This document shows positions 5,824 through 10,793 of a stretch of DNA of 10,793 bases, piece after piece. The notes below the pieces were generated by a model. The model had not been told where the DNA came from, did no database searches, and saw nothing but the letters and a program-made list of their open reading frames with translations. The position numbers and the translations under genes were made by a program. The stretch comes from Patescibacteria group bacterium (GTDB taxonomy: Bacteria; Patescibacteriota; Minisyncoccia; Phycocordibacterales; GWA1-40-21): contig JAGXAA010000028.1 in NCBI GenBank assembly GCA_018971765.1, positions 1-10,793 of the forward strand, in the 5' to 3' direction. Position 1 is the first letter of the stretch, and each line of letters opens with the position of its first letter.

Positions 5824-6390
5824 ATGACGCAGATGGCGCAAAAGAAAATCGCAAAAAAAATAGTGCAAGCTAAAAGCGGAAATCCCGTGCTCCGCGACTT
5901 CGCGGAACCGGTTCCGCTTGAAGAAATAAAAAGCGATAAAATCCAAAAAATAATAGAAGATATGAAAAACTCTCTCGCGACGGAGGAAGAAGGCGTGGCC
6001 ATAGCCGCGCCTCAAATCGGCGCGCCTTTGAGAATTTTCGTAGTTTCAAAAAAGATATTTCAGCTTATCGACGCTGGGAAAAACGACAAAGAAAGATTTG
6101 GCGACCTTGTATTCATAAATCCGGAGATAATAAAACTGTCAAAAGACAAAGAAGTAATGGAAGAAGGGTGTTTGAGCGTCAGAGATTATTACGGCAAAAT
6201 CAAAAGATCGACTAAAGCCACAGTCAGAGCTTACGATGAAAACGGCAGTGTATTTGAACGCGGCGGTAGCTGGCTTCTCGCCCAAATTTTCCAGCACGAA
6301 ATTGACCATCTGAACGGAATCCTCTTCATCGACTCCGCCAAAGATGTGCAGAAAATCGTCAAGGAGAAAAAAATAGAAAAAAATAATTAG
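5824..6390 (+). CDS. def: Peptide deformylase
   Basis: The 188-aa enzyme removes the N-formyl group from new proteins in the cytoplasm, using a bound metal (usually Fe2+). All three motifs are present: GVAIAAPQIG (57-66, with Ala at the second Gly of the usual GxGxAAPQ), EGCLSV (114-119, metal ligand Cys116) and QHEIDH (157-162, ligands His158 and His162, catalytic Glu159). The tail is Lys-rich. It starts 81 nt after the priA-like gene and ends 5 nt before fmt, so def-fmt is an operon serving the two halves of the formyl-methionine cycle. A second possible start is Met4. No SD is visible. Confidence 0.93.
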   Translation: MTQMAQKKIAKKIVQAKSGNPVLRDFAEPVPLEEIKSDKIQKIIEDMKNSLATEEEGVAIAAPQIGAPLRIFVVSKKIFQLIDAGKNDKERFGDLVFINPEIIKLSKDKEVMEEGCLSVRDYYGKIKRSTKATVRAYDENGSVFERGGSWLLAQIFQHEIDHLNGILFIDSAKDVQKIVKEKKIEKNN

Positions 6391-6395
6391 ATTAA

Positions 6396-7268
6396 ATGTC
6401 AAACTTAAATTTCGTATTTTTCGGTACTTCGGAAATGTCGGTAAAAGTGCTGGATATTCTAATCAAGAACGGTTACACGCCGGATTTAGTTATCACCACA
6501 CCGGACAAACCCAAGGGCAGAAAAATGATTCTTACCCCGTCACCGATAAAGGTTTTCGCATTGGAACATAATCTTAAAATCTCCCAACCTGATTCCCTTT
6601 CAAGCTATAAGCTATCAGCTGACAGCTATCAGCTTTTCATCGTCGCCTCTTACGGCAAAATTATTCCGAAATTATTTTTAGAAATTCCCAAGCTAGGCAC
6701 TCTCAATGTCCACCCTTCCCTTTTGCCGAAATTCAGAGGCCCATCTCCTATCCAGTCTTTTATCTTAAGCGGAGAAGAAAAAACGGGAGTAACGATAATG
6801 CTTATGGATGAGCAAGTAGACCACGGGACAATTATTGCCCAACAAAACTTGGGAGTTGAGCTCCCAAGTGAACTTGGGAGCTCAACTCCCAAGCGATTAA
6901 ATTCAAAACAACTGGAAGAAAAACTGGCGGAATTGGGCGGGCAGATGTTGGTTGATGTGATTCCAAAATGGATAAACGGAGAAATCAAACCGATTGAGCA
7001 AGACCATAGCCAAGCCACTTTTACCAAGAAAATTACAAAAGAGGACGGGTTGGTGGATTTAGAAAAAGACTCTCCGGAAATTATTTATAGAAAATTCCTC
7101 GCCTTCCAACCATGGCCGGGAATTTATTATTTCACCGAAAAAAATGATCGAAAAACCCGCGTCATAATCACCGATATGGAATTATCTGAAAGCGGTGAAT
7201 TAAAAATAAAAAAAGTAAAACCAGAGGGGAAAAAAGAGATGGATTACGATAATTTTTTGAAAGTCTAA
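6396..7268 (+). CDS. fmt: Methionyl-tRNA formyltransferase, with two in-frame repeat insertions
   Basis: The 290-aa enzyme transfers formyl from 10-formyl-THF to Met-tRNA(fMet). The N-terminal Rossmann domain has VFFGTSEMSVKVL, PDKPKGRKM and the catalytic set Asn104, His106 (LNVHPSLLPKFRGPSPIQ) and Asp142 (DEQVDHGTI). The C-terminal OB-like domain follows (FQPWPGIYYF, then KPEGKKEMDYDNFL). Two stretches look foreign: about residues 69-80 from an AGCTATCAGCT repeat, and about 152-166 (LGVELPSELGSSTPK) from a perfect 46-bp hairpin in the linker before KQLEEKLAELG. Both keep the frame, and no catalytic residue is hit, so the enzyme is probably active. It starts 5 nt after def. Confidence 0.92.
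   Translation: MSNLNFVFFGTSEMSVKVLDILIKNGYTPDLVITTPDKPKGRKMILTPSPIKVFALEHNLKISQPDSLSSYKLSADSYQLFIVASYGKIIPKLFLEIPKLGTLNVHPSLLPKFRGPSPIQSFILSGEEKTGVTIMLMDEQVDHGTIIAQQNLGVELPSELGSSTPKRLNSKQLEEKLAELGGQMLVDVIPKWINGEIKPIEQDHSQATFTKKITKEDGLVDLEKDSPEIIYRKFLAFQPWPGIYYFTEKNDRKTRVIITDMELSESGELKIKKVKPEGKKEMDYDNFLKV
6602..6637 (+). repeat. AGCT-rich repeat inserted in fmt
   Basis: The 11-mer AGCTATCAGCT occurs twice (6610-6620 and 6624-6634), separated by GAC and preceded by a related AAGCTATAAGCT. The palindrome TCAGCTGA lies at the junction. The unit encodes SSYKLSADSYQL in place of the helix that usually precedes the LFIVASYGKIIP strand of Fmt. It is in frame and differs from the surrounding sequence in composition, which suggests a short mobile or expanding repeat rather than ordinary coding drift. 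Confidence 0.55.
6848..6893. repeat. Perfect 46-bp palindromic element in frame in fmt
   Basis: Two exact 21-bp inverted arms (6848-6868 and 6873-6893) flank a 4-nt loop, TGAA. Each arm is itself nearly palindromic (CTTGGGAG-TTGAG-CTCCCAAG). The match stops abruptly at both ends. The element codes for LGVELPSELGSSTPK on the plus strand and for nearly the same peptide in one frame of the minus strand. It sits in a linker and makes Fmt about 12-15 residues longer there than E. coli Fmt. It resembles Rickettsia palindromic elements in behaviour but not in sequence. Confidence 0.85.
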
Positions 7269-7279
7269 TTAAAATTAGA
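7264..7279. terminator. Short hairpin between converging genes
   Basis: TCTAATT (7264-7270) pairs with AATTAGA (7273-7279) across a 2-nt loop and overlaps the stop codons of both fmt and the opposing hypothetical gene. It has no proper U-tract on either side, so any role as a bidirectional terminator is tentative. Confidence 0.25.
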
Positions 7280-8258
7280 TACTACTTCCAATCATGTATA
7301 ATAAACTGTGCCACTGTGCGAGAAAACGCCGCTTGATTGTTGGACCCGTTACTCTAAAAACACCGCTCTTTGCGTTTACGGGTATGTTATTTATCTTTTC
7401 TATCTCTAAATAATAATATCCTTTAGGTATTTTATAAGACCAATTATGGGAAATGATACCGCTTTGATAATTTTTATTAGGGAATCTAGAAATTTCTCCT
7501 TGTTCTTTTGGATAAATTATTTCACCACTAGATGCTTCTCGAATAATAAAATTCACACTAGATATAATTAAATCTTTGGGTCCGCCTAAAATTCTAAATT
7601 TAACACTGTCATTATCGCCATATTCAATCCTGCTTGAAATAATGTCACCTTCTTTTGGATGTACGAATTCCGCCGCTAGTGGAATTGGCTGAATAACAGG
7701 AACGCCAATGCCTATATTTAGATTTTCAATATCATATCCTTTTCCCCTGTCATAATAACAAGATAAATCTACACTTAAAACGGGCTTATAATCCAAACGA
7801 AGCCATTTTAGTCTTACACTACCGGAAAGACCGTAATAATGTCCACCTATCGGCTTAGAATCCTCAGGAACAACTTCCCCGCCACCCGGAATGCACCCTG
7901 AAATTTTTTTCAAATTCCACGATAAAGTAAATGGGGAAAGATAATCTATCGGATAAAAATCTCTAGAACCATTAATTTTAATATCTACGCTATCTGCTTT
8001 ATAATTTTTATTAAGACTGCCAATATAAATATAGCTATTCGAGTTCCCGATAGGATCTTTGAAATAAAGTATTTTTGGTTTAATAGCGACGCCACGCATA
8101 ACATTCTGTGAATTTTTATTATTATCAAAGGGAATATTGCTAATTTTTAGCAATGACTTTTCAGTATTTTCTTCTACTTTGGATTTGGCGTAAAAACCTG
8201 CGCCGAAAATAACAATAATAATTAAAAAAATTAGTAAATTTATTTTTTGTCTTTGCAT
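7275..8258 (-). CDS. Membrane-anchored extracytoplasmic protein, hypothetical
   Basis: The 327-aa protein has one N-terminal membrane segment (LLIFLIIIVIFGAGFYA, about 8-24) after a basic start, which suggests a signal anchor with the rest outside. The mature part is beta-rich with many Tyr and Asn residues and two cysteines (GCIPGGG; LSCYYD) that could form a disulfide. A C-terminal segment (about 198-305, from FVHPKEGDIISS to GVFRVTGP) looks like an immunoglobulin-like beta-sandwich. The last about 20 residues (KRRFLAQWHSLLYMIGSSI) look less conserved. I do not recognise a family. It is convergent with fmt (6-nt gap) and AT-richer than fmt and priA. No SD is visible. Confidence 0.7.
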   Translation of the reverse strand: MQRQKINLLIFLIIIVIFGAGFYAKSKVEENTEKSLLKISNIPFDNNKNSQNVMRGVAIKPKILYFKDPIGNSNSYIYIGSLNKNYKADSVDIKINGSRDFYPIDYLSPFTLSWNLKKISGCIPGGGEVVPEDSKPIGGHYYGLSGSVRLKWLRLDYKPVLSVDLSCYYDRGKGYDIENLNIGIGVPVIQPIPLAAEFVHPKEGDIISSRIEYGDNDSVKFRILGGPKDLIISSVNFIIREASSGEIIYPKEQGEISRFPNKNYQSGIISHNWSYKIPKGYYYLEIEKINNIPVNAKSGVFRVTGPTIKRRFLAQWHSLLYMIGSSI

Positions 8259-8303
8259 CTTATTTCAAGATTACTTTATTTATAAATTTATAATTGCAGG
8301 CTT

Positions 8304-8324
8304 TAAAGGATTCAATATCCTTTA
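8304..8324 (-). terminator. Hairpin over the hpf stop codon
   Basis: TAAAGGAT and ATCCTTTA form a perfect 8-bp stem with a 5-nt loop that includes the hpf TGA stop. No run of U follows, so it is a weak terminator at best and may instead stabilise the 3' end. Confidence 0.3.
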
Positions 8325-8683
8325 TAAATTCCTCTTATGAATCGTTTGACTTTGCCGCCGCTTCTTTTTATCAGTCCTATTTTTCTCTCCTTATGCGACC
8401 TTAACTCTCCAAGTATTTCATCCTTGACAAGGTCAATAGCCGCGAACAAATCTTCCCTTTCAGACGAAGCATGAAAAACCTTTCCGCTTATGTGCAGATT
8501 CATTTCCGCCTTAAATATGTCTCCTTTCTGATGATGTCTGGTCAACCTTGACAAAATCCCGTTTAAAGCCGCGCTTTCATCTTTTTTATCAATGAGCTTT
8601 TCAAACGCTTCCGCCTTTTTGTTAAAATAATCGCGGATAACATCGGTAAGCTCTATATTGCTTGTTTTTATATTTATATTCAT
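8312..8683 (-). CDS. hpf: Ribosome hibernation promoting factor (short HPF / RaiA, S30AE family)
   Basis: The 123-aa protein read from ATG 8683-8681 begins MNINIKTSNIELTDVIRDYF, the usual first strand and helix of HPF. It continues KAEMNLHISGKVFHASSERE and DLFAAIDLVKDEILGELRSHKERK, the second half of the S30AE beta-alpha-beta fold. It binds the small ribosomal subunit near the mRNA channel and silences idle ribosomes. It lacks the C-terminal dimerisation domain of long HPF; the basic tail (KRSGGKVKRFIRGIYKGY) is short. An open frame extends 27 codons upstream, but that part has no family resemblance and a promoter fits just before the chosen ATG. The stop is TGA. Confidence 0.85.
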   Translation of the reverse strand: MNINIKTSNIELTDVIRDYFNKKAEAFEKLIDKKDESAALNGILSRLTRHHQKGDIFKAEMNLHISGKVFHASSEREDLFAAIDLVKDEILGELRSHKERKIGLIKRSGGKVKRFIRGIYKGY

Positions 8684-8690
8684 GTTTTTT

Positions 8691-8718
8691 ATTTTACCAA
8701 AATCCAGCCGATGCGCAA
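8691..8718 (-). promoter_or_regulatory. hpf promoter, probably giving a leaderless mRNA
   Basis: On the minus strand TTGCGC (8718-8713), 16 nt and TAAAAT (8696-8691), the latter preceded by TGG, form a plausible promoter. The hpf ATG comes 7 nt after the -10 box, which places the transcription start at the start codon. This supports the short hpf start. Confidence 0.5.
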
Positions 8719-8753
8719 TGATTACGCGAAACATGGCGCCAATCACCCGCTTC

Positions 8754-8972
8754 TCACAAGTCAACGCTTAAAATTTTGCTCGGCGAATGGTGCCCGTTTA
8801 TTATCCTTACATCGCCGGCTGTTTTGAAATGCCGCCTGACAAGCTCAATCACTTTTTTGTTCGCCATATTTCTTTCCGCTCTCTCTCTCACTCGCGCCTC
8901 AAAATGAGTTTCGGAAATTTTTTTGAACTCTTCTCTCTTTAAACCGGCGAATACTCTGACTTTTATATACAT
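8754..8972 (-). CDS. DUF167 (YggU-type) family protein
   Basis: The 72-aa protein matches the small DUF167/YggU family. It opens with MYIKVRVFAG and has ETHFEARVRERAERNMANKK, a helix (VIELVRRHF), and the closing VRIINGHHSPSKILSVDL, which corresponds to the family's conserved strand carrying the G-x-x-S-R/P-x-K pattern. The function of the family is unknown; it forms a small alpha/beta fold. It lies upstream of hpf in the same direction, 70 nt apart, but each gene has its own candidate promoter. The stop is TGA. Confidence 0.82.
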   Translation of the reverse strand: MYIKVRVFAGLKREEFKKISETHFEARVRERAERNMANKKVIELVRRHFKTAGDVRIINGHHSPSKILSVDL

Positions 8973-8980
8973 ATATTAAT

Positions 8981-9009
8981 ATTTTAGCATGATTTTCCCC
9001 ACATATAAA
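8981..9009 (-). promoter_or_regulatory. Promoter of the DUF167 gene, close to the start codon
   Basis: On the minus strand TTTATA (9009-9004), 17 nt and an extended -10, TGCTAAAAT (hexamer 8986-8981), are followed after 8 nt by the ATG at 8972. The transcript would be leaderless or nearly so. The promoter is divergent from the tRNA gene that starts at 9049. Confidence 0.5.
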
Positions 9010-9048
9010 TTTTTGCATTTTGAGATGATTTTGCTATCATAAAACAAT

Positions 9049-9123
9049 TCCGGGATAGCTCAGCGGTAGAGCAGTCGCCTGTTAAGCGATTGGTCGTAGG
9101 TTCGATCCCTACTCCCGGAGCCA
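9049..9123 (+). tRNA. tRNA-Asn (anticodon GTT), CCA encoded
   Basis: A full cloverleaf folds. The acceptor stem TCCGGGA (9049-9055) pairs with TCCCGGA (9113-9119). The D stem is GCTC/GAGC. The anticodon stem GTCGC/GCGAT holds the loop CTGTTAA with anticodon GTT at 9081-9083. The T arm GTAGG-TTCGATC-CCTAC is standard. The discriminator is G9120 and the CCA tail is encoded (9121-9123). GTT reads AAC and AAU, so this is asparagine. The gene stands alone, between DUF167 and scpA, which are both on the other strand. Confidence 0.97.
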
Positions 9124-9142
9124 TTAAATCAGATACGAACTC

Positions 9143-9190
9143 ATTTTTTGAAGCCAAAAAATCAATCACCCTGCGGCAGGAAGACCGCAG
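9143..9190. terminator. Two hairpins between tRNA-Asn and scpA
   Basis: ATTTTTTG (9143-9150) pairs with CAAAAAAT (9155-9162). CTGCGG (9171-9176) pairs with CCGCAG (9185-9190). On the minus strand the GC-rich hairpin follows the scpA stop and a T-run comes about 9 nt later, so together they may end scpA. The first may also end the tRNA transcript on the plus strand. Neither has the exact stem-plus-U-tract form. Confidence 0.35.
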
Positions 9191-9199
9191 AGAAACAAG

Positions 9200-9928
9200 T
9201 TAAACATATTTCGGAATATTTACTTCCTGCGTATGCATTTGAATGTCGTCAAATTGATTTTCTTGCATTACTTCTATAAGTCCCTGCTTCACCAGCTCAA
9301 GCATCGCGAGAAAGCTCACGATGATATTGATTTTGTCCTCTTTTCCAATTCGCGCAAAATCTCTGAAATTAACGCTTAAGCCGGTTTTTATTTTTTCAGT
9401 AAGATTTCCAATCACTTCTTCCAAACTTATAATTTTTTTGACGACCGCTTTGGGCAACGATTCTTTTTTCGGCATATTTTTGAGCGCCTCGCGCGCCGAA
9501 TTAAGCAAGTTCGGCAAATTTATGCTTTCATCGGGCGAAAATACTGAGCTTGTCTTTCGCAGGAGCGGGTGGAAAATTATATTTTGTCCGAATATTTTTT
9601 TAATTCCAACGCTCAATTCCTTGATTCTTTGATAAAGTCTCAGCCGTTTTTCAAGGTCTTCAATGTCGCGCTCTTCTTCTTCCGTAAGATGAATATTCGG
9701 CAGAAGAGATATTGATTTTATAAGAAGCAAAGTGGAAGCAATGAGAATGAAATTCGCGCTCTCGTCTATGGGAAATTTGTTCAAATTTTTAATATAAGCG
9801 ATATAATCATCCGCCACTTTTGATATGGAAATATCGTTAATGAATAACTTTCTCTTCTCAATCAAATTGAGCAGCAAATCAAGCGGCCCTTCAAATGCTT
9901 CCGTCTTTATTTTGAATGAATTATTCAT
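9200..9928 (-). CDS. scpA: Segregation and condensation protein A (kleisin)
   Basis: The 242-aa protein opens with the ScpA signature FEGPLDLLLNLIEKRKL (12-28) and NDISISKVADDYIAYI (31-46), the N-terminal domain that binds the Smc neck. A charged middle follows (LTEEEERDIEDLEKRLRLYQ). The C-terminal winged helix (NIIVSFLAMLELVKQGLIEV, then QENQFDDIQMHTQ) binds the Smc head. ScpA bridges the two Smc heads and recruits ScpB to form the bacterial condensin. Length is close to the family norm. scpB is not in the window, so any linkage would have to lie elsewhere. A weak GGCGGA lies about 7-8 nt before the ATG. Confidence 0.92.
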   Translation of the reverse strand: MNNSFKIKTEAFEGPLDLLLNLIEKRKLFINDISISKVADDYIAYIKNLNKFPIDESANFILIASTLLLIKSISLLPNIHLTEEEERDIEDLEKRLRLYQRIKELSVGIKKIFGQNIIFHPLLRKTSSVFSPDESINLPNLLNSAREALKNMPKKESLPKAVVKKIISLEEVIGNLTEKIKTGLSVNFRDFARIGKEDKINIIVSFLAMLELVKQGLIEVMQENQFDDIQMHTQEVNIPKYV

Positions 9929-9981
9929 TTTTTATTCCGCCGGCAGATTTTTAAACCGATTTCTTTTCATAATTTGTTGAA

Positions 9982-9990
9982 ATTATAGCA
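9982..9990 (-). promoter_or_regulatory. scpA promoter (extended -10)
   Basis: The minus strand has TGCTATAAT, a consensus extended -10 (hexamer 9987-9982). No strong -35 is seen at 17 nt (CATAAA), which is usual for extended -10 promoters. The leader to the scpA ATG would be about 45 nt. It contains a 12-codon open frame (9970-9932) that I do not consider meaningful. Confidence 0.5.
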
Positions 9991-10007
9991 TAAAGACAGC
10001 TTGTTTA

Positions 10008-10108
10008 TGAATTACGAAACGAAAAAAATTTATAAGTCTATTGAGCAAAAACATTAAAAAAAGAAATTTTGTGACCCTAGGACCTAAATTTTTTCGTTTC
10101 GTAATTCA
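10008..10108. repeat. 101-bp element with 24-bp inverted ends (MITE-like)
   Basis: The left arm, starting GAATTACGAAACG (10009-10032), and the right arm, ending CGTTTCGTAATTC (10085-10107), are inverted copies that differ by one base in the T/A run. One further T-A pair extends them outward. The AT-rich 52-nt interior contains GTGACCCTAGGACC and no gene. It lies in the divergent region between scpA and the broken permease; the permease -10 box begins 9 nt after its right end. No target duplication is evident. It may be a MITE-like element, a large RNA hairpin, or a regulatory site. Confidence 0.6.
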
Positions 10109-10114
10109 AAGTTG

Positions 10115-10123
10115 TGATATAAT
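10115..10123 (+). promoter_or_regulatory. Permease promoter (extended -10)
   Basis: TGATATAAT (hexamer TATAAT at 10118-10123) matches an extended -10. It lies just outside the right arm of the 101-bp element, whose outer end would occupy the -35 region. The leader to the ATG at 10213 would be about 80 nt. Confidence 0.45.
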
Positions 10124-10212
10124 TGCGCGTAATCGCCGATAATAATATAAATTAAATCCGGTTTAAATAGATTTAACCCTAGAAAAACTTTTATATTGCA
10201 ATCCAACTAATT

Positions 10213-10645
10213 ATGATTCATCAATCGCACAACCTTCGAATTTATAGAAAGAGAGAGCACTTGCTGATTATTTTCGGAGTGCTCGCTTTGCCAATCATAT
10301 TCATTCTGCTCGTCGGCCGAATAAGCCAGATATCAACAACCGCTCTTTTGTTCGGTCTTGGATTATCTTTTTACAGACTGATTGCCGCTTACATCATTTC
10401 ACTCGTCCTTGGAGTGGCGCTGGCTGTCGCTTTTGGACGCGGCAGATTGGGTGATTTTTTTATTCCCGTTTTTGACCTTATTCAAAATTTGCCTTCTTTC
10501 GCCCTCATACCAGCTTTCGCCATTCTTTTCGGCTACACCGACAAAATGGCGATTCTATTCGCGGTCTCTTCGATGCTGTGGCCGATTCTTTTTTACGCGC
10601 TTAGCGCTTTGCGCAACGCTAAAACCGATTTTGACGAAGCGGCGA
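10213..10645 (+). pseudogene. ABC transporter permease (NitT/TauT/SsuC-like), truncated by an IS
   Basis: About 144 native codons remain of a protein that is usually around 250 aa. Membrane segments are visible at about 17-34, 55-74, 95-107 and 112-130. The pattern SFYRLIAAYIISLVLGVALA followed by LGDFFIPVFDLIQNLPSFAL is that of binding-protein-dependent permeases for nitrate, sulfonate or taurine-type solutes. The sequence breaks at FDEAAT (140-145), inside the EAA loop that docks on the ATPase, and the frame then reads through the IS end to a TGA at 10711-10713. Without the EAA loop and the last membrane segments the product should not work. No binding protein or ATPase gene is in the window. 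The substrate is unknown. Confidence 0.8.
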
Positions 10646-10667
10646 CAATAGACCTGTTGCCATATAG
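10646..10667 (+). repeat. IS terminal inverted repeat (right copy)
   Basis: These 22 bp, starting CAATAGACCTG, equal the reverse complement of 126-147. They begin inside codon 145 of the permease. Beyond them the two copies diverge, as expected for the opposite ends of one element. Because DEAATID could be partly native, the first few bases might belong to the target. Confidence 0.75.
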
Positions 10668-10704
10668 TCTCAAACGAGACGAGATTCTCCCAAAAGGGGA
10701 GGAA

Positions 10705-10793
10705 TTACGATGAATATCTCAGATGGTAGTTCCAAAGACCCGAGCAAACTTCCATAACCATATCGTCAAACAATCCGATCTTGTTTCTTAACG
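10705..10793 (-). CDS. IS transposase, C-terminal fragment
   Basis: Read from the right edge, 28 codons give LRNKIGLFDDMVMEVCSGLW followed by NYHLRYSS and a TAA stop (10707-10705). The FDD-x-V-M-x-x-x-(C)GL-x-N-(F/Y) pattern is the typical end of DDE_Tnp_4 transposases and fits the N-terminal fragment at the left edge. The rest of the gene lies outside the window. Confidence 0.7.
   Translation of the reverse strand, partial: LRNKIGLFDDMVMEVCSGLWNYHLRYSS

Larger units (their letters stand above)
9929..10212. other. Divergent intergenic region between scpA and the permease
   Basis: These 284 bp contain the scpA promoter, the 101-bp inverted-repeat element and the permease promoter. From about 10124 to 10212 I see an AT-rich leader with short TTAAAT/TTTAA-type half-repeats (10150-10180) but no gene, RNA fold or SD that I can support. 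Confidence 0.6.
10646..10793 (-). mobile_element. Right-edge copy of the IS element (3' end, truncated by the window)
   Basis: This part comprises the terminal repeat, about 37 bp of untranslated IS sequence and the last 28 codons of the transposase. The untranslated part holds two small hairpins, GTCTC/GAGAC (10667-10680) and CTCCC/GGGAG (10687-10701), which may act as transcription barriers. The copy has the same orientation as the left one, so the 10.5 kb between them is flanked by direct IS copies. Confidence 0.75.

Noticed and set aside
6610..6634. Two direct repeats that could suggest a CRISPR array
   Set aside because: There are only two 11-bp units with a 3-nt gap inside a coding gene, with no spacers and no cas genes.
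6650..7027. 125-codon minus-strand open frame inside fmt
   Set aside because: It is antisense to fmt. Its LGVELPS...LGSSTPK segment is simply the other strand of the 46-bp palindrome.
8684..8764. 27-codon N-terminal extension of hpf
   Set aside because: The extension has no HPF similarity, overlaps the DUF167 gene end, and a promoter fits just before the internal ATG at 8683.
8984..9169. 61-codon open frame on the minus strand containing GVGIEPTTNRLTG
   Set aside because: It is the antisense of the tRNA-Asn gene. This peptide pattern is a well-known false gene call over tRNAs.
9932..9970. 12-codon open frame (MKRNRFKNLPAE) in the scpA leader as a leader peptide
   Set aside because: It is short, has no SD and no attenuator structure. 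It ends 3 nt before the scpA ATG in the same frame, which can happen by chance.
10035..10042. GTCTATTG inside the 101-bp element matches the outer end of the IS terminus
   Set aside because: It is only eight bases in an AT-rich region; a similar match occurs at 3768-3777. This is not enough to link the element to the IS.
1..10793. Possible circular molecule: joining the two window ends keeps the transposase frame open
   Set aside because: The chance of an in-frame join is one in three. The ends share no overlap, and the joined protein would lack the whole catalytic core. Two separate IS copies are simpler.

Overview
The window looks like a piece of a Patescibacteria (CPR, probably Parcubacteria-like) chromosome. 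The signs are compact single-copy housekeeping genes (a priA-like gene, def, fmt, hpf, scpA, one tRNA), a secreted protein with the cysteine-rich modules common in these lineages, two small toxin-antitoxin modules, and few Shine-Dalgarno sequences. TGA ends the phosphoribosyltransferase, hpf and DUF167 genes at normal family lengths, so the standard bacterial code applies and the UGA=Gly code of Gracilibacteria/Absconditabacteria does not.

The two edges lie in copies of one IS element (IS5-like DDE transposase by its look), both transcribed on the minus strand. The left edge holds the transposase 5' end (1-103) and the right edge its 3' end (10705-10793). A 22-bp terminal sequence is shared in inverted orientation (126-147 and 10646-10667). 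The left copy abuts the last codon of a secreted-protein gene and supplies its stop codon. The right copy cuts an ABC-transporter permease inside its EAA motif, leaving a pseudogene.

From left to right: two secreted proteins in one minus-strand operon (142-1512); a hicB-hicA module (1588-2177); a RHH antitoxin/RelE-type toxin module (2242-2714); a plus-strand coding remnant (2769-2882); a phosphoribosyltransferase with a strong SD and terminator (2916-3728); the conserved bacterial cluster priA-def-fmt on the plus strand (3853-7268); a membrane-anchored hypothetical protein (7275-8258); hpf and a DUF167 gene (8312-8972); tRNA-Asn(GTT) (9049-9123); scpA (9200-9928); a 284-bp intergenic region with a 101-bp inverted-repeat element (10008-10108); and the broken permease (10213-10645).

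Four observations stand out. The PriA homologue keeps its eight zinc-binding cysteines but lacks the helicase Walker A, DEEH and GRAGR motifs, so it looks like a non-catalytic PriA. The fmt gene carries two in-frame repeat insertions, one a perfect 46-bp hairpin. A 101-bp element with 24-bp inverted ends lies upstream of the permease. Several genes have a -10 hexamer 6-8 nt before the start codon, which suggests leaderless transcripts.

Functionally, def and fmt form the formyl-methionine cycle (Fmt adds formyl to Met-tRNA, Def removes it from new proteins). HPF stores ribosomes, ScpA works with Smc, and the TA modules are accessory. All functions are inferred from the sequence alone.
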